Origin: Fredinandcohnia humi
GTDB lineage: Bacteria; Bacillota; Bacilli; Bacillales; Bacillaceae_L
Assembly (NCBI RefSeq): GCF_001439915.1
Contig: NZ_LMBW01000001.1
Location: 545,960 to 609,959, forward strand
Direction: 5' to 3'
Length of the DNA: 64,000 nucleotides
In this document: positions 1 through 7,456 of the stretch, one piece after another
Layout of the letters: every line of letters starts with the position of its first letter
Numbering within the stretch: the stretch's first letter is position 1
The notes under the pieces: model-generated
Told to the model about the DNA's origin: nothing
Seen by the model: the letters and a program-made list of their open reading frames with translations, nothing else
The model's database searches: none
Translations under genes and position numbers: made by a program

Positions 1-240
1 ACCTTGTGGACCGAAGCCACCCATCATAGGTCCACCACCAGGTAATTGAGGACCGAAACCACCCATCATAGGTCCACCACCAGGGTTTTGAGGACCGAAA
101 CCACCCATCATAGGTCCAGCACCAGGACCTTGTGGGCCAAACCCACCCATCATAGGTCCAGCACTAGGACCTTGTGGGCCAAACCCACCCATCATAGGTC
201 CAGCACTAGGTCCTTGTGGGCCAAACCCACCCATCATTCC
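1..240 (-). repeat. 42-bp in-frame tandem repeats (14-residue units)
   Basis: CATCAT marks on the + strand fall at 22, 64, 106, 148, 190 and 232, which gives an exact 42-bp period. Each unit encodes 14 residues beginning MMGGFGPQ. Variation is mostly synonymous or Ser/Gly and Gly/Asn exchanges, so the reading frame is under selection. The array continues beyond the window edge. Confidence 0.9.
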
Positions 241-579
241 AGCCCCAGTCAAGGAACCTTGTTGACGGTCGCAAGTACAGCCAGGTCCATGAGGTCCATG
301 TGGAACTATCATATTTGGTGCCATTCCAGTTCTATATTGATCAAATCCTGCCGGCATAACAGCCTCCTCCTCATCGTGACCAAAGCCATAATCATCTTCC
401 GCCATTTGTTGTTGAACAGGGTATGGATAGCCCCCTTCGACATCTTGTGGGAACCCAGCCCCAGGATAACCCATTTGAGGAATATTCATTTCTTGAGGTC
501 CGAAGCCAGTACCCGGTGCCATGCCTTGTTGATTACCCATATTCGGATTCAAACCAAAAGGATTTTGATAATTTTTCAT
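1..579 (-). CDS. Gly/Pro/Met-rich 14-residue repeat protein, probable spore-surface protein (partial)
   Basis: Reads from an ATG at 579 with a GAGGTGG ribosome site just upstream to the window edge without a stop, so the C-terminus is missing and 193 residues are visible. The N-terminal half is rich in Gln, Pro, Gly and Met, with an acidic patch (EDDYGFGHDEEEA) and a short CTC motif. After that come tandem copies of MMGGFGPQGPSAGP encoded by exact 42-bp units. There is no signal peptide or recognised domain. Such low-complexity Gly/Pro repeat proteins are typical of Bacillaceae spore coat or exosporium layers, and that role is inferred only from composition and the spore-former context. The gene overlaps the end of a possible small upstream gene on the same strand. 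Confidence 0.7.
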   Translation of the reverse strand, partial: MKNYQNPFGLNPNMGNQQGMAPGTGFGPQEMNIPQMGYPGAGFPQDVEGGYPYPVQQQMAEDDYGFGHDEEEAVMPAGFDQYRTGMAPNMIVPHGPHGPGCTCDRQQGSLTGAGMMGGFGPQGPSAGPMMGGFGPQGPSAGPMMGGFGPQGPGAGPMMGGFGPQNPGGGPMMGGFGPQLPGGGPMMGGFGPQG

Positions 580-721
580 CGAATCCACCTCTCTTTTGTA
601 TTAATTCGGATAAATAGTCAGCAAATTTGGTAAGATTTTGAGTGAAAAGCCCAGAAATTATTTTCTTTACGACTTTGTCTACTTCATAATTAATGCCTAC
701 TAGACATTTCTCCCACATCAT
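533..721 (-). CDS. possible small protein, 62 aa
   Basis: An ATG-initiated frame directly upstream of the repeat-protein gene, overlapping its first 47 bases in another frame. The first ~45 residues (MMWEKCLVGINYEVDKVVKK...) have a plausible amphipathic helical composition, whereas the tail arises from the ribosome site and start of the downstream gene. The ribosome site is weak (AGG 5 bases upstream). I recognise no family. It could be a real sporulation-linked small protein, or a chance frame. Confidence 0.3.
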   Translation of the reverse strand: MMWEKCLVGINYEVDKVVKKIISGLFTQNLTKFADYLSELIQKRGGFDEKLSKSFWFESEYG

Positions 722-820
722 ATGCCTAAAGAAGTATTGTGTGTTGATTGACAGAATAAATGGGTATTAGCCTTGTATCTTATTTTTCGAACTACTATAA
801 TTTAACAAGAGGTGTTTAGC

Positions 821-1015
821 ATGAATGAACAATTTGTTAATGAAATTTTAAATAAACTAATGTGTGGAGAACTAAGTGAATATTTAGTGAAGAATGAACA
901 GTTCCTAGAGTTTCGAACTACATTGATCAAAAGGGAAGATTTCAAGCAATTTCGCGGAATAGCCCTTCACGGTGGAGATGTGCTGTACCGATATATGGAA
1001 GTCGCAAGGAGCTAA
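821..1015 (+). CDS. hypothetical small protein, 64 aa
   Basis: The start is the ATG at 821, because AAGAGGTG lies about 7 bases before it; the GTG nine bases earlier overlaps that ribosome site. The protein is soluble and charged, has one Cys, and ends FRGIALHGGDVLYRYMEVARS-like. No signal peptide or membrane segment is visible and I do not recognise the family. It stands alone, followed by the promoter of the MarR gene. Confidence 0.6.
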   Translation: MNEQFVNEILNKLMCGELSEYLVKNEQFLEFRTTLIKREDFKQFRGIALHGGDVLYRYMEVARS

Positions 1016-1039
1016 TGGGACATAAGTCATAGTCCGAGG

Positions 1040-1069
1040 TTGACAAAGACCATGAAAATTTAGTAAAAT
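1040..1069 (+). promoter_or_regulatory. sigma-A-type promoter of the marR-like gene
   Basis: TTGACA at 1040-1045 and TAAAAT at 1064-1069 are separated by 18 bp. An operator-like palindrome follows immediately, so a bound repressor would block initiation. Confidence 0.65.
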
Positions 1070-1071
1070 TG

Positions 1072-1085
1072 TCTTGAGTTCAAGA
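1072..1085 (+). promoter_or_regulatory. palindromic operator, likely MarR-family autoregulation
   Basis: TCTTGA-GT-TCAAGA is a perfect 6+2+6 palindrome between the -10 box and the start of the MarR-type gene. It resembles the ATCTCGA-type inverted repeat known for B. subtilis MhqR. Autoregulation is inferred from its position. Confidence 0.6.
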
Positions 1086-1105
1086 TAATGAAAAGGGTGG
1101 AAAAT

Positions 1106-1558
1106 ATGGAAGCAAATGAAGCAATCAATATTCCTAACCTCTCCTTAAAATTTTTTGTCATATTATCTCGAGCATTCCGATCAGTGAATGAGCGGGTTGA
1201 AGAGGATGTAAAAGGATACGGATTAAACTTAACTGAATTTGCCGTGTTGGAGCTCCTTTATAACAAAGGGGATCAGCCAATTCAGCATATTGGTAAAAAG
1301 GTATTATTATCAAGTGGAAGCATCACCTATGTTGTGGACAAATTAGAGAAAAAGAATTATCTAAAGAGAAATCCATGTCCAAAGGATCGACGTGTCACAT
1401 GGGCGTCGATTACGGAGGAAGGCAAACAATTCATGGACGAGATTTTTCCGAAACATCAGGAGGCAATTGAGGAAATTGTCGGGGTTCTTTCTGATTCTGA
1501 AAAAGAAGAAATGATGGTTCTCTTGAAAAAGTTAGGTTTTCATGCCGAACAACGATAG
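1106..1558 (+). CDS. MarR-family transcriptional regulator (MhqR-like)
   Basis: A 150-residue winged-helix repressor. The start is the ATG at 1106, preceded by AAAGGGTGG; an in-frame ATG at 1088 lies upstream of that ribosome site. The central HTH (about residues 45-75, GLNLTEFAVLELLYNKGDQ, then LLSSGSITYVVDKLEKK) and the wing with the PKDRRVTWASIT signature (about 95-110) are intact. MarR dimers bind palindromes and release DNA on binding phenols, quinones or oxidants. A perfect palindrome lies between its promoter and start codon, which suggests autoregulation. The sequence and operator best match the quinone-responsive MhqR type, but no quinone-detoxification genes are adjacent, so the inducer is unknown. 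Confidence 0.85.
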   Translation: MEANEAINIPNLSLKFFVILSRAFRSVNERVEEDVKGYGLNLTEFAVLELLYNKGDQPIQHIGKKVLLSSGSITYVVDKLEKKNYLKRNPCPKDRRVTWASITEEGKQFMDEIFPKHQEAIEEIVGVLSDSEKEEMMVLLKKLGFHAEQR

Positions 1559-1598
1559 ATCAGTAATGACAGAAAAAAAGGATTGAAATGTATATTAC

Positions 1599-1628
1599 TT
1601 GACCTCCCTTTTATAAAAATACTATACT
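1599..1628 (+). promoter_or_regulatory. putative promoter of the GTP cyclohydrolase II gene
   Basis: TTGACC at 1599-1604 and TATACT at 1623-1628 with an 18-bp spacer, about 60 bp upstream of the gene. No FMN riboswitch is visible between it and the start codon. Confidence 0.5.
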
Positions 1629-1688
1629 TTCAAGACAAAGAAGAGAGAAATACTTAATTAGTAGCAGAGTATGAAAGGGAGATTGAAT

Positions 1689-2435
1689 ATGGTTTCAGAA
1701 AAGGTGAAGAACCTTCTTTTAAATAAAATGAAAATGATTCAAAAGCATGGAGAACAGGATATCTGTTTGGTCGGACCTGTTACATTACCTGTTCAGTTAG
1801 ATGAAAAGATAGTGACATTTAAATGGTATACATGGTTAAAAGTTGAGGATAAGATGAGCACTGAGAATGTATTAGATTCCCTTTCCCAAACTGATTTAGC
1901 AGCCATGCAGCAATCATCCGTACTTGTGTACGGAGATTTTGACACTGAAAATGATGCACTTATTCGAATGCATAGTATCTGTCATACTGGTGATATTTTC
2001 GGCAGCAAACGCTGTGATTGTGGTTTCCAATTGCATGAATCGATGAGGATGATCGTTTCCAATGGCTGTGGTGCACTGTTTTATTTAGCCAATCATGAAG
2101 GACGAGGGATTGGGTTATTTTCAAAATCACTTGCCTACATCCTTCAGCAAGAAGGGCTTGATACTGTCGAGGCTAACTATGCTTTGGGATTTAAAGACGA
2201 TAGCCGTAATTATGAAGATGCAATTCGTGTGCTCACTAAGCTGCGCGTAAAGCCAGTTACGTTAATTACAAACAATCCGAAAAAATTAGCGGCATTACAA
2301 GAATACGGACTTTTATCTGACACACATATCCCACTTTGGGGCGATATCTCTGAATACAATGAAAAGTATTTAGCCACTAAAGTCGAAAAATCCGGTCATA
2401 TCCCAGTAAAAGAAGAAATGACAACAATCAAATAG
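1689..2435 (+). CDS. ribA: GTP cyclohydrolase II, stand-alone
   Basis: A 248-residue monofunctional GTP cyclohydrolase II, which opens GTP to the diaminopyrimidine precursor of riboflavin. The zinc-binding segment (about residues 103-120, SKRCDCGFQL), the GRGIGLFSK loop and the ITNNPKK motif near residue 195 are present. It lacks the DHBP synthase half of B. subtilis RibBA and has about 60 extra N-terminal residues before the catalytic domain. The start is the ATG at 1689, placed about 7 bases after AAAGGGAG. It has its own promoter and a strong terminator, and no other rib genes or FMN riboswitch are nearby. It could supply a pathway other than vitamin B2. Confidence 0.9.
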   Translation: MVSEKVKNLLLNKMKMIQKHGEQDICLVGPVTLPVQLDEKIVTFKWYTWLKVEDKMSTENVLDSLSQTDLAAMQQSSVLVYGDFDTENDALIRMHSICHTGDIFGSKRCDCGFQLHESMRMIVSNGCGALFYLANHEGRGIGLFSKSLAYILQQEGLDTVEANYALGFKDDSRNYEDAIRVLTKLRVKPVTLITNNPKKLAALQEYGLLSDTHIPLWGDISEYNEKYLATKVEKSGHIPVKEEMTTIK

Positions 2436-2444
2436 TTCGATTAC

Positions 2445-2485
2445 AAAGGTAAGCCTTAAACTATGGGGCTTACCTTTATGTTTTT
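2445..2485 (+). terminator. rho-independent terminator
   Basis: An 11-bp perfect stem (AAAGGTAAGCC / GGCTTACCTTT) with a T-rich tail follows the GTP cyclohydrolase gene. Confidence 0.9.
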
Positions 2486-2670
2486 GTTAAAAAATATTAC
2501 ATCCCTGAGATGTTTGTAAAATTCAACCCGTATTTTACCCGCATGTCCAAATTTTAGGTAAAAAGATCGGTGAGGATATTTTTTCCAAGTGTATTTTCAG
2601 ACAAAGTGTCCCAAAGGCTTTCGGATTCTTCCATTTATTGGACGATGAATCGAAATATTACAGCTGTTAA

Positions 2671-2706
2671 CCTTCTAGTAGAGACAAAACGACGACTACT
2701 AGGAGG
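2671..2706 (+). promoter_or_regulatory. hairpin that sequesters the Shine-Dalgarno sequence
   Basis: CCTTCTAGTAG (2671-2681) can pair with CTACTAGGAGG (2696-2706) over 11 bp with one G-U pair and a 14-base loop. The 3' arm is the AGGAGG ribosome site of the LysM hydrolase gene. The hairpin may hold translation off, though it could be disrupted by ribosomes, temperature or a factor. Confidence 0.55.
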
Positions 2707-2714
2707 AATAAAAT

Positions 2715-3305
2715 ATGAGAAACCTTAAAAAAATTGGATTTGCAGCTGCATTAACTTTTTCATTATTAGCATCCAGTGTGAGTGCATCGGCAGCAACTCA
2801 TACTGTAAAATCTGGTGATACATTTTGGAATATTGGCATGAAGTATGGTGTGTCTGTTTTGGAGCTAAAGGAAATTAACAACCGAACAAGTGATATGATC
2901 CAACCGGGAGAAGAGCTTGAAATTCCAGAAACAGTGACAAAAGAAGAGAAAGAATTACTCGCACGACTAGTACATGCCGAAAGCAAGGGTGAACCATATG
3001 AAGGTAAGGTTGCCGTGGCAACTGTTGTGTTAAACCGTGTTGATTCATCGGAATTCCCAAATTCCATAAAAGAGGTCATTTATGAAAAAACAGCAGGTGG
3101 TTCATACGCATTTAGTCCAGTGGCAGACGGTGCAATTAACGAGGCTGCAGACGAAGCATCAAAACGTGCTGTAGAAGAAGCCATTACGTTCCGCGGACAA
3201 GGGAAAGGATCATTATTTTTCTTCAATCCAGCTAAATCATCAAACCCATTCATGATGGCAAGAGAAGTAACAACTGTAATCGGTAATCACAGATTTGCTA
3301 AATAA
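2715..3305 (+). CDS. secreted LysM plus SleB/CwlJ-type cell-wall hydrolase
   Basis: A 196-residue exported protein. It has a signal peptide (residues 1-27, ending ASA-A), one LysM peptidoglycan-binding domain (about 28-73, THTVKSGDTFWNIG) and a Hydrolase_2 domain (about 80-195) of the SleB/CwlJ family, with the LARLVHAESKGEPYEGKVAVA motif carrying the catalytic-type Glu. Such enzymes cleave spore cortex or vegetative wall peptidoglycan; B. subtilis YkvT is a comparable architecture. Its AGGAGG ribosome site lies in the arm of an 11-bp hairpin. It is monocistronic, with a terminator downstream. Confidence 0.88.
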   Translation: MRNLKKIGFAAALTFSLLASSVSASAATHTVKSGDTFWNIGMKYGVSVLELKEINNRTSDMIQPGEELEIPETVTKEEKELLARLVHAESKGEPYEGKVAVATVVLNRVDSSEFPNSIKEVIYEKTAGGSYAFSPVADGAINEAADEASKRAVEEAITFRGQGKGSLFFFNPAKSSNPFMMAREVTTVIGNHRFAK

Positions 3306-3315
3306 TCCTTTTTCA

Positions 3316-3354
3316 AAACACTCATTTCGTTTTAACGAGGTGGGTGTTTTTTAA
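3316..3354 (+). terminator. rho-independent terminator
   Basis: AACACTCATTTCG pairs with CGAGGTGGGTGTT (two G-U pairs) and is followed by a run of T. Confidence 0.85.
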
Positions 3355-3407
3355 AATTCTCCTTCATATAGTGAGTATTATACGAAAATATTGAAGGGAG
3401 CAAATTT

Positions 3408-4367
3408 ATGGCAGCTAAGGTTCTGTTTTTCGGAGACCCGGGAATCGATGATTCACTTGCAATTATGTATGGATTGCTTCATCCAAATATTGAGATTGTC
3501 GGAATCGTTCCAAGTTATGGTAATGTGAAGCAGGAACAGGCAGTTCAAAATGTGGCGTATATATTATCCCTTGCTGGAAAGAGAGATATCCCAATTATAG
3601 CGGGGGCGAAGGGGCCGCTCACTGGGGAATTCACCCCTTTTTATCCTGAAATTCATGGGGCAGAAGGGCTTGGCCCAATTCGCCCGCCTGATACACTACC
3701 GACGGCAGAGTTATTGAATTTTGATGAGATATTTAAAATAATAAAAAGATATGAAAATGAACTCTATATCGTCGATGTAGGGCGATCAACATCACTTGCG
3801 ATAGCCTTTCTTCTAGGCGGTAAGCTCATGAATAAAGTGAAAGGAATTTATGTGATGGGAGGGGCCTTTTTTGTTCCTGGAAATGTCACTGCTGAAGCTG
3901 AGGCGAATTTTTATGGAGATCCAATTGCTACCAATCTAGTTTGTGAGCATGCACAAAACCTTGCCATTCTTCCGCTAAATATTACCATGCAAGCCCTTCT
4001 AACATCCGACGTGGTTGACCAAATTGACGTTCATGGAACCCATAATCCATTTCGCCAATTAATTCGACATATTTTTGATTACTATTATGAATTCTATAAG
4101 AAGAGCGTACCGGGTATTAAAGGGACACCATTACATGATGTTGTTGCGCTAAGTGCAATCGTGAATCCATCGATTGTTCAATATGCCCATCGCAGGGTAA
4201 ATGTAGAAATGCTTGGAATTTTAAAGGGAGTCAGCGTCGCTGATTTTCGGGCGAAACCAGAAAAGGAGCCACTGGAAACTTTGGATCGGATTGCATTGCG
4301 CTTTGATTATGAAAAATTTATTACGGAGTTTATCCAGGTTATGACCATGGGGGATGTAAATAGGTAG
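3408..4367 (+). CDS. nucleoside hydrolase (IUNH family)
   Basis: A 319-residue enzyme of the inosine-uridine preferring nucleoside hydrolase family, which splits ribonucleosides to base and ribose. The N-terminal calcium-binding DPGIDD motif (residues 10-15) and the late LHDVVALSAI segment, which carries the fourth Asp ligand, are present. The usual IDTDPGIDD start is altered to FFGDPGIDD, so the first Asp, which is not a metal ligand, is absent. GGAG precedes the ATG. It stands alone between two terminators. It could feed free bases such as uracil to the degradation locus 25 kb away, but that link is only inference. Confidence 0.88.
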   Translation: MAAKVLFFGDPGIDDSLAIMYGLLHPNIEIVGIVPSYGNVKQEQAVQNVAYILSLAGKRDIPIIAGAKGPLTGEFTPFYPEIHGAEGLGPIRPPDTLPTAELLNFDEIFKIIKRYENELYIVDVGRSTSLAIAFLLGGKLMNKVKGIYVMGGAFFVPGNVTAEAEANFYGDPIATNLVCEHAQNLAILPLNITMQALLTSDVVDQIDVHGTHNPFRQLIRHIFDYYYEFYKKSVPGIKGTPLHDVVALSAIVNPSIVQYAHRRVNVEMLGILKGVSVADFRAKPEKEPLETLDRIALRFDYEKFITEFIQVMTMGDVNR

Positions 4368-4560
4368 GAATATGTAGTACTTTTGGAGTTCGAAACAGTT
4401 TTTCTAAGGAAATAGTTCTTTTGTAACAGAAAGTATTTATAATTTTCGGAAAATATACCCAAGCTTTCTTTTCCACATTTGGCATATAATGTGAATAAGG
4501 AAGCTTCTTTATTTGCCTAAGGTCAAGCATTACTAAATCTGGACTTTAGGGGGTGATGAC

Positions 4561-4905
4561 ATGTTGTTACATCTCGTGCTAGCAATTTTTATTGGTGGCT
4601 CTATGGGGTTGTTGGGACATGCTAAAAAACAGGGGAAAATCGAAAAACCTCGAATGACAAAACGCTTCATCTACCTCGGCTTCTTAGAAGAAATGATTAT
4701 CGGAACCGTTGCGGCAGTATTAGTCGTAGCTTCGAGTGACACAGAATCAATTTTTCGAGTAGTGTTCCTCTCGATTTTGGCAGGTTACGGGGGAGAAAGG
4801 ATCGTGCAAAGAGTTGAATTAGTTAGACAAGCAGAACGACGAAACGAGTTGCCAGCGGAAACAATTCAAGAACAGGAGAATAATAAGACGAATGATCCAA
4901 TTTGA
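4561..4905 (+). CDS. DUF4257-type small membrane protein
   Basis: 114 residues with three hydrophobic segments (about 2-19, 42-60 and 68-80), basic loops and a charged, Glu/Asn-rich C-terminus. The RFIYLGFLEEMIIG segment matches what I recall of the Bacillaceae DUF4257 family, which has no known function. GGGGGTGATGAC gives a good ribosome site. It is monocistronic with a terminator. Confidence 0.65.
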   Translation: MLLHLVLAIFIGGSMGLLGHAKKQGKIEKPRMTKRFIYLGFLEEMIIGTVAAVLVVASSDTESIFRVVFLSILAGYGGERIVQRVELVRQAERRNELPAETIQEQENNKTNDPI

Positions 4906-4946
4906 TTTAAAACAAGTAAAAAAAGAAAAACACGATGTATTCTAAT

Positions 4947-4988
4947 TGACTCTTTTTGCAGGGAACCTGTGGAAAGGGTCATTTTTAT
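4947..4988 (+). terminator. rho-independent terminator
   Basis: TGACTCTTT pairs with AAAGGGTCA around an inner CAGG/CCTG stem, followed by ATTTTTAT. Confidence 0.8.
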
Positions 4989-5063
4989 ATTTACCAATAA
5001 GAAAAACATAAACGTATTGTGACGCTTTAAGTAGAACCAAAAGTAGAGAAGTTTCTAGTAAAA

Positions 5064-5072
5064 TGGTATAAT
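5064..5072 (+). promoter_or_regulatory. extended -10 promoter of the ABC-F gene
   Basis: TGGTATAAT is a perfect TGn-extended -10 element 37 bp upstream of the start codon; no good -35 is seen. Confidence 0.5.
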
Positions 5073-5108
5073 CAGTAGCAATGATATGAAATGGAGGCTT
5101 TACACTGA

Positions 5109-6728
5109 ATGATTACAGTAACTAATGTAAGTTTGCGTTACGGTGACCGCAAGCTTTTTGAAGATGTTAATATAAAGTTTACACCGGGAAATTGCTATGG
5201 ACTGATTGGTGCGAATGGTGCCGGAAAATCCACGTTTTTGAAAATTCTTTCCGGTGAGGTCGAGGCACAAACTGGTGATATCCACATGACGCCGGGTGAA
5301 CGTCTTGCTATCCTAAAGCAAAACCACTTCGAATATGAAGAGCATGAAGTCCTTAAGGTTGTCATTATGGGACATGCCCGTCTTTTCGAAGTCATGCAGG
5401 AAAAGGACGCCATTTATATGAAACCAGATTTCTCCGATGAAGACGGAATGAGAGCTGCCGAACTTGAAGGGGAATTTGCTGAATTAAACGGGTGGGAAGC
5501 AGAATCTGAAGCGGCCATCCTTTTAAAAGGATTGGGAATTTCAGAGGATCTTCACACGAAAAAAATGGCAGACATTACCGGTTCTGAAAAAGTAAAAGTA
5601 TTACTTGCCCAGGCATTGTTTGGAAAACCAGATGTACTATTACTTGACGAGCCTACTAACCACTTGGATTTAAAAGCGATTCAGTGGCTTGAGGAATTTC
5701 TAATTAACTTTGAAAATACCGTAATTGTCGTATCCCATGACCGTCATTTCTTAAATAAAGTATGTACACATATGGCAGACCTTGATTATGGGAAAATCCA
5801 AATCTATGTTGGAAACTATGATTTCTGGTATGAATCAAGCCAGCTCGCCTCAAGATTGGCTTCGGATGCAAACCGCAAGAAAGAAGAAAAAATTAAAGAG
5901 CTGCAAAACTTTATTGCGCGCTTTAGTGCAAATGCATCAAAATCAAAACAAGCGACATCCCGTAAAAAGCTATTGGATAAAATTTCACTTGATGATATAA
6001 GACCATCTTCTCGTCGTTACCCGTTTGTTGGATTCACACCTGAGCGTGAAATCGGAAATGACCTGTTACGCGTTGAGGGTCTTTCAAAGACAATTGATGG
6101 CGTCAAGGTGCTTGATAATGTGAGCTTTATTATGAATAAAGGCGACAAGGTTGCGTTTGTTGGAAAAAGTGAAATTGCGATCACAACTCTATATAAAATT
6201 TTAATGGGTGAAATGGAGGCGGACAGCGGTACATTCAAATGGGGTGTTACAACGTCACAAGCCTATTTCCCTGCGGATAACACTAAGTATTTTGCTGGTA
6301 ATGAGCCATCATTAGTGGACTGGCTTCGTCAGTTCTCGCCAAATGATCAAAGTGAAAGCTTCCTGCGTGGATTCTTAGGAAGAATGCTTTTCTCTGGAGA
6401 AGAGGTCTTGAAAAAGCCAAGCGTTCTTTCCGGAGGAGAAAAAGTACGCTGCATGCTTTCAAAAATGATGCTAAGTGGTTCAAACGTGCTCCTGCTAGAT
6501 GACCCAACAAACCACTTAGATCTTGAGTCCATCACTGCATTAAACAATGGTTTAATTGCGTTCAAAGGATCCATTTTATTCACATCACATGACCATCAGT
6601 TCGTGCAAACAATTGCAAATCGAATTATTGAAATCACACCAAATGGTCTTGTTGACAAGCAAATGTCATATGATGAATATCTTGAAAATGCAGAGCTTCA
6701 AAAACAAGTTGAAGCAATGTACGCGTAA
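5109..6728 (+). CDS. ykpA: ABC-F family ATPase (YkpA/YbiT type) with one degenerate ATP site
   Basis: A 539-residue soluble ABC-F protein with two nucleotide-binding domains joined by a basic coiled linker (about 245-290). These proteins act on the ribosome rather than in transport. NBD1 has an intact Walker A (GANGAGKST, K40) and Walker B (LLLDEPTNHLDL, near 180) but a degraded signature (ITGSEKVKV, near 156). NBD2 has an intact signature (LSGGEKVR, near 440) but a Walker A without the GK-S/T core (FVGKSEIAITTL, near 350) and LLLDDP instead of LLLDEP (near 463). All defects therefore fall in one of the two composite ATP sites. As I recall, B. subtilis YkpA shares at least part of this pattern. 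The gene is monocistronic. Confidence 0.92.
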   Translation: MITVTNVSLRYGDRKLFEDVNIKFTPGNCYGLIGANGAGKSTFLKILSGEVEAQTGDIHMTPGERLAILKQNHFEYEEHEVLKVVIMGHARLFEVMQEKDAIYMKPDFSDEDGMRAAELEGEFAELNGWEAESEAAILLKGLGISEDLHTKKMADITGSEKVKVLLAQALFGKPDVLLLDEPTNHLDLKAIQWLEEFLINFENTVIVVSHDRHFLNKVCTHMADLDYGKIQIYVGNYDFWYESSQLASRLASDANRKKEEKIKELQNFIARFSANASKSKQATSRKKLLDKISLDDIRPSSRRYPFVGFTPEREIGNDLLRVEGLSKTIDGVKVLDNVSFIMNKGDKVAFVGKSEIAITTLYKILMGEMEADSGTFKWGVTTSQAYFPADNTKYFAGNEPSLVDWLRQFSPNDQSESFLRGFLGRMLFSGEEVLKKPSVLSGGEKVRCMLSKMMLSGSNVLLLDDPTNHLDLESITALNNGLIAFKGSILFTSHDHQFVQTIANRIIEITPNGLVDKQMSYDEYLENAELQKQVEAMYA

Positions 6729-6734
6729 TAAATA

Positions 6735-6783
6735 GAGGGAGTGAAAGGTTCGAAATATCGACCTTTTGCTCCCCCTTTTTTTA
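6735..6783 (+). terminator. rho-independent terminator
   Basis: GGGAG...AGGT / ACCT...CTCCC stem after the ABC-F gene, ending in a run of seven or more T. It lies between convergent genes. Confidence 0.85.
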
Positions 6784-6996
6784 TAAAGCACTAGTATTCT
6801 GATCAGCTGTATCCGAATCATTTGTATTTGAAATACTTATAAGATTATTGTTCAATACAATTATACCAGTATTGAATGATCCGGAGCCTGTAAAATCCTT
6901 AGAAGCCGATTTAGGTGAGACATAAAAGGAATTTCCGGTAACAATGGTGCCACTGTTACTATTTAATTCAATTGGTCCTAAAAAGATTGAGCCCAT
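6781..6996 (-). CDS. GerPA/GerPF-family spore germination protein
   Basis: A 71-residue Asn/Ser/Gly-rich protein with the family pattern GPIELNSNSGTIVTGNSFYVSPKS followed by GSGSFNTG and a DQNTSAL tail. GerP proteins lie in the spore coat and help germinants pass to inner-membrane receptors. The start is the ATG at 6996 with AGGGTGG about 10 bases upstream. It is solitary rather than in a six-gene gerP operon, so it is an orphan paralogue. Confidence 0.82.
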   Translation of the reverse strand: MGSIFLGPIELNSNSGTIVTGNSFYVSPKSASKDFTGSGSFNTGIIVLNNNLISISNTNDSDTADQNTSAL

Positions 6997-7075
6997 ATGC
7001 TTTGTACCACCCTTCGAATCTTGGTAGTACTAGCATATGGCTCCTTAGAATATTTTGAAAGGTACAAACCCCTAA

Positions 7076-7108
7076 AAATCAAAAAGATAAGCCGTAAAGA
7101 GGCTTATC
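7076..7108 (-). terminator. rho-independent terminator
   Basis: On the minus strand GATAAGCC-N6-GGCTTATC is followed by TTTTT. The stem begins at the stop codon of the 61-residue membrane protein gene. Confidence 0.85.
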
Positions 7109-7292
7109 ATTTACCTAATAAGGCTAAAATGCCCTTAAAGATAAGGACGCAAGAAAAGACAATGATTGTAATGACACCTACTAAAACAAATACAGAATGT
7201 AAACTTACTAAAACTGTATCGAATGCAGTAACTTTTATAAGGGCAAAACCTGCTAAAATACACGCCACAAACAAGAAAATATATTTATCCAA
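7107..7292 (-). CDS. small two-helix membrane protein, 61 aa
   Basis: Starts with TTG at 7292, placed 8-9 bases after an AAGGAGGG ribosome site, which fixes the start. Two hydrophobic segments (about residues 4-22 and 30-57) span almost the whole protein, and a short LLGK tail follows. The terminator directly after its stop supports a real gene. I recognise no family. Confidence 0.65.
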   Translation of the reverse strand: MDKYIFLFVACILAGFALIKVTAFDTVLVSLHSVFVLVGVITIIVFSCVLIFKGILALLGK

Positions 7293-7456
7293 GTGATTTC
7301 CCTCCTTTACTACACTATATGTCCCACTGCTAAAAAAAGTGAGGAAATCTAAAAATTTTAATCATTTTTAGGAATAAAAACGATAAGCGTGAATAGAATA
7401 GTTCTGTTGGAAAAAAGCAAATAAAACGGAGCTTGAAAAAAGATAGGGTGGGAAAG

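Noticed and set aside
46-633. + strand open frame of 195 codons over the Gly/Pro repeat gene
   Set aside because: It is the antisense shadow of the 42-bp repeat gene, with no ribosome site and a composition (THHRSSTR repeats) dictated by the other strand.
6997-7296. + strand 99-codon frame
   Set aside because: It lies antisense to the well-initiated 61-residue membrane protein gene and is Lys/Thr-rich without a ribosome site.
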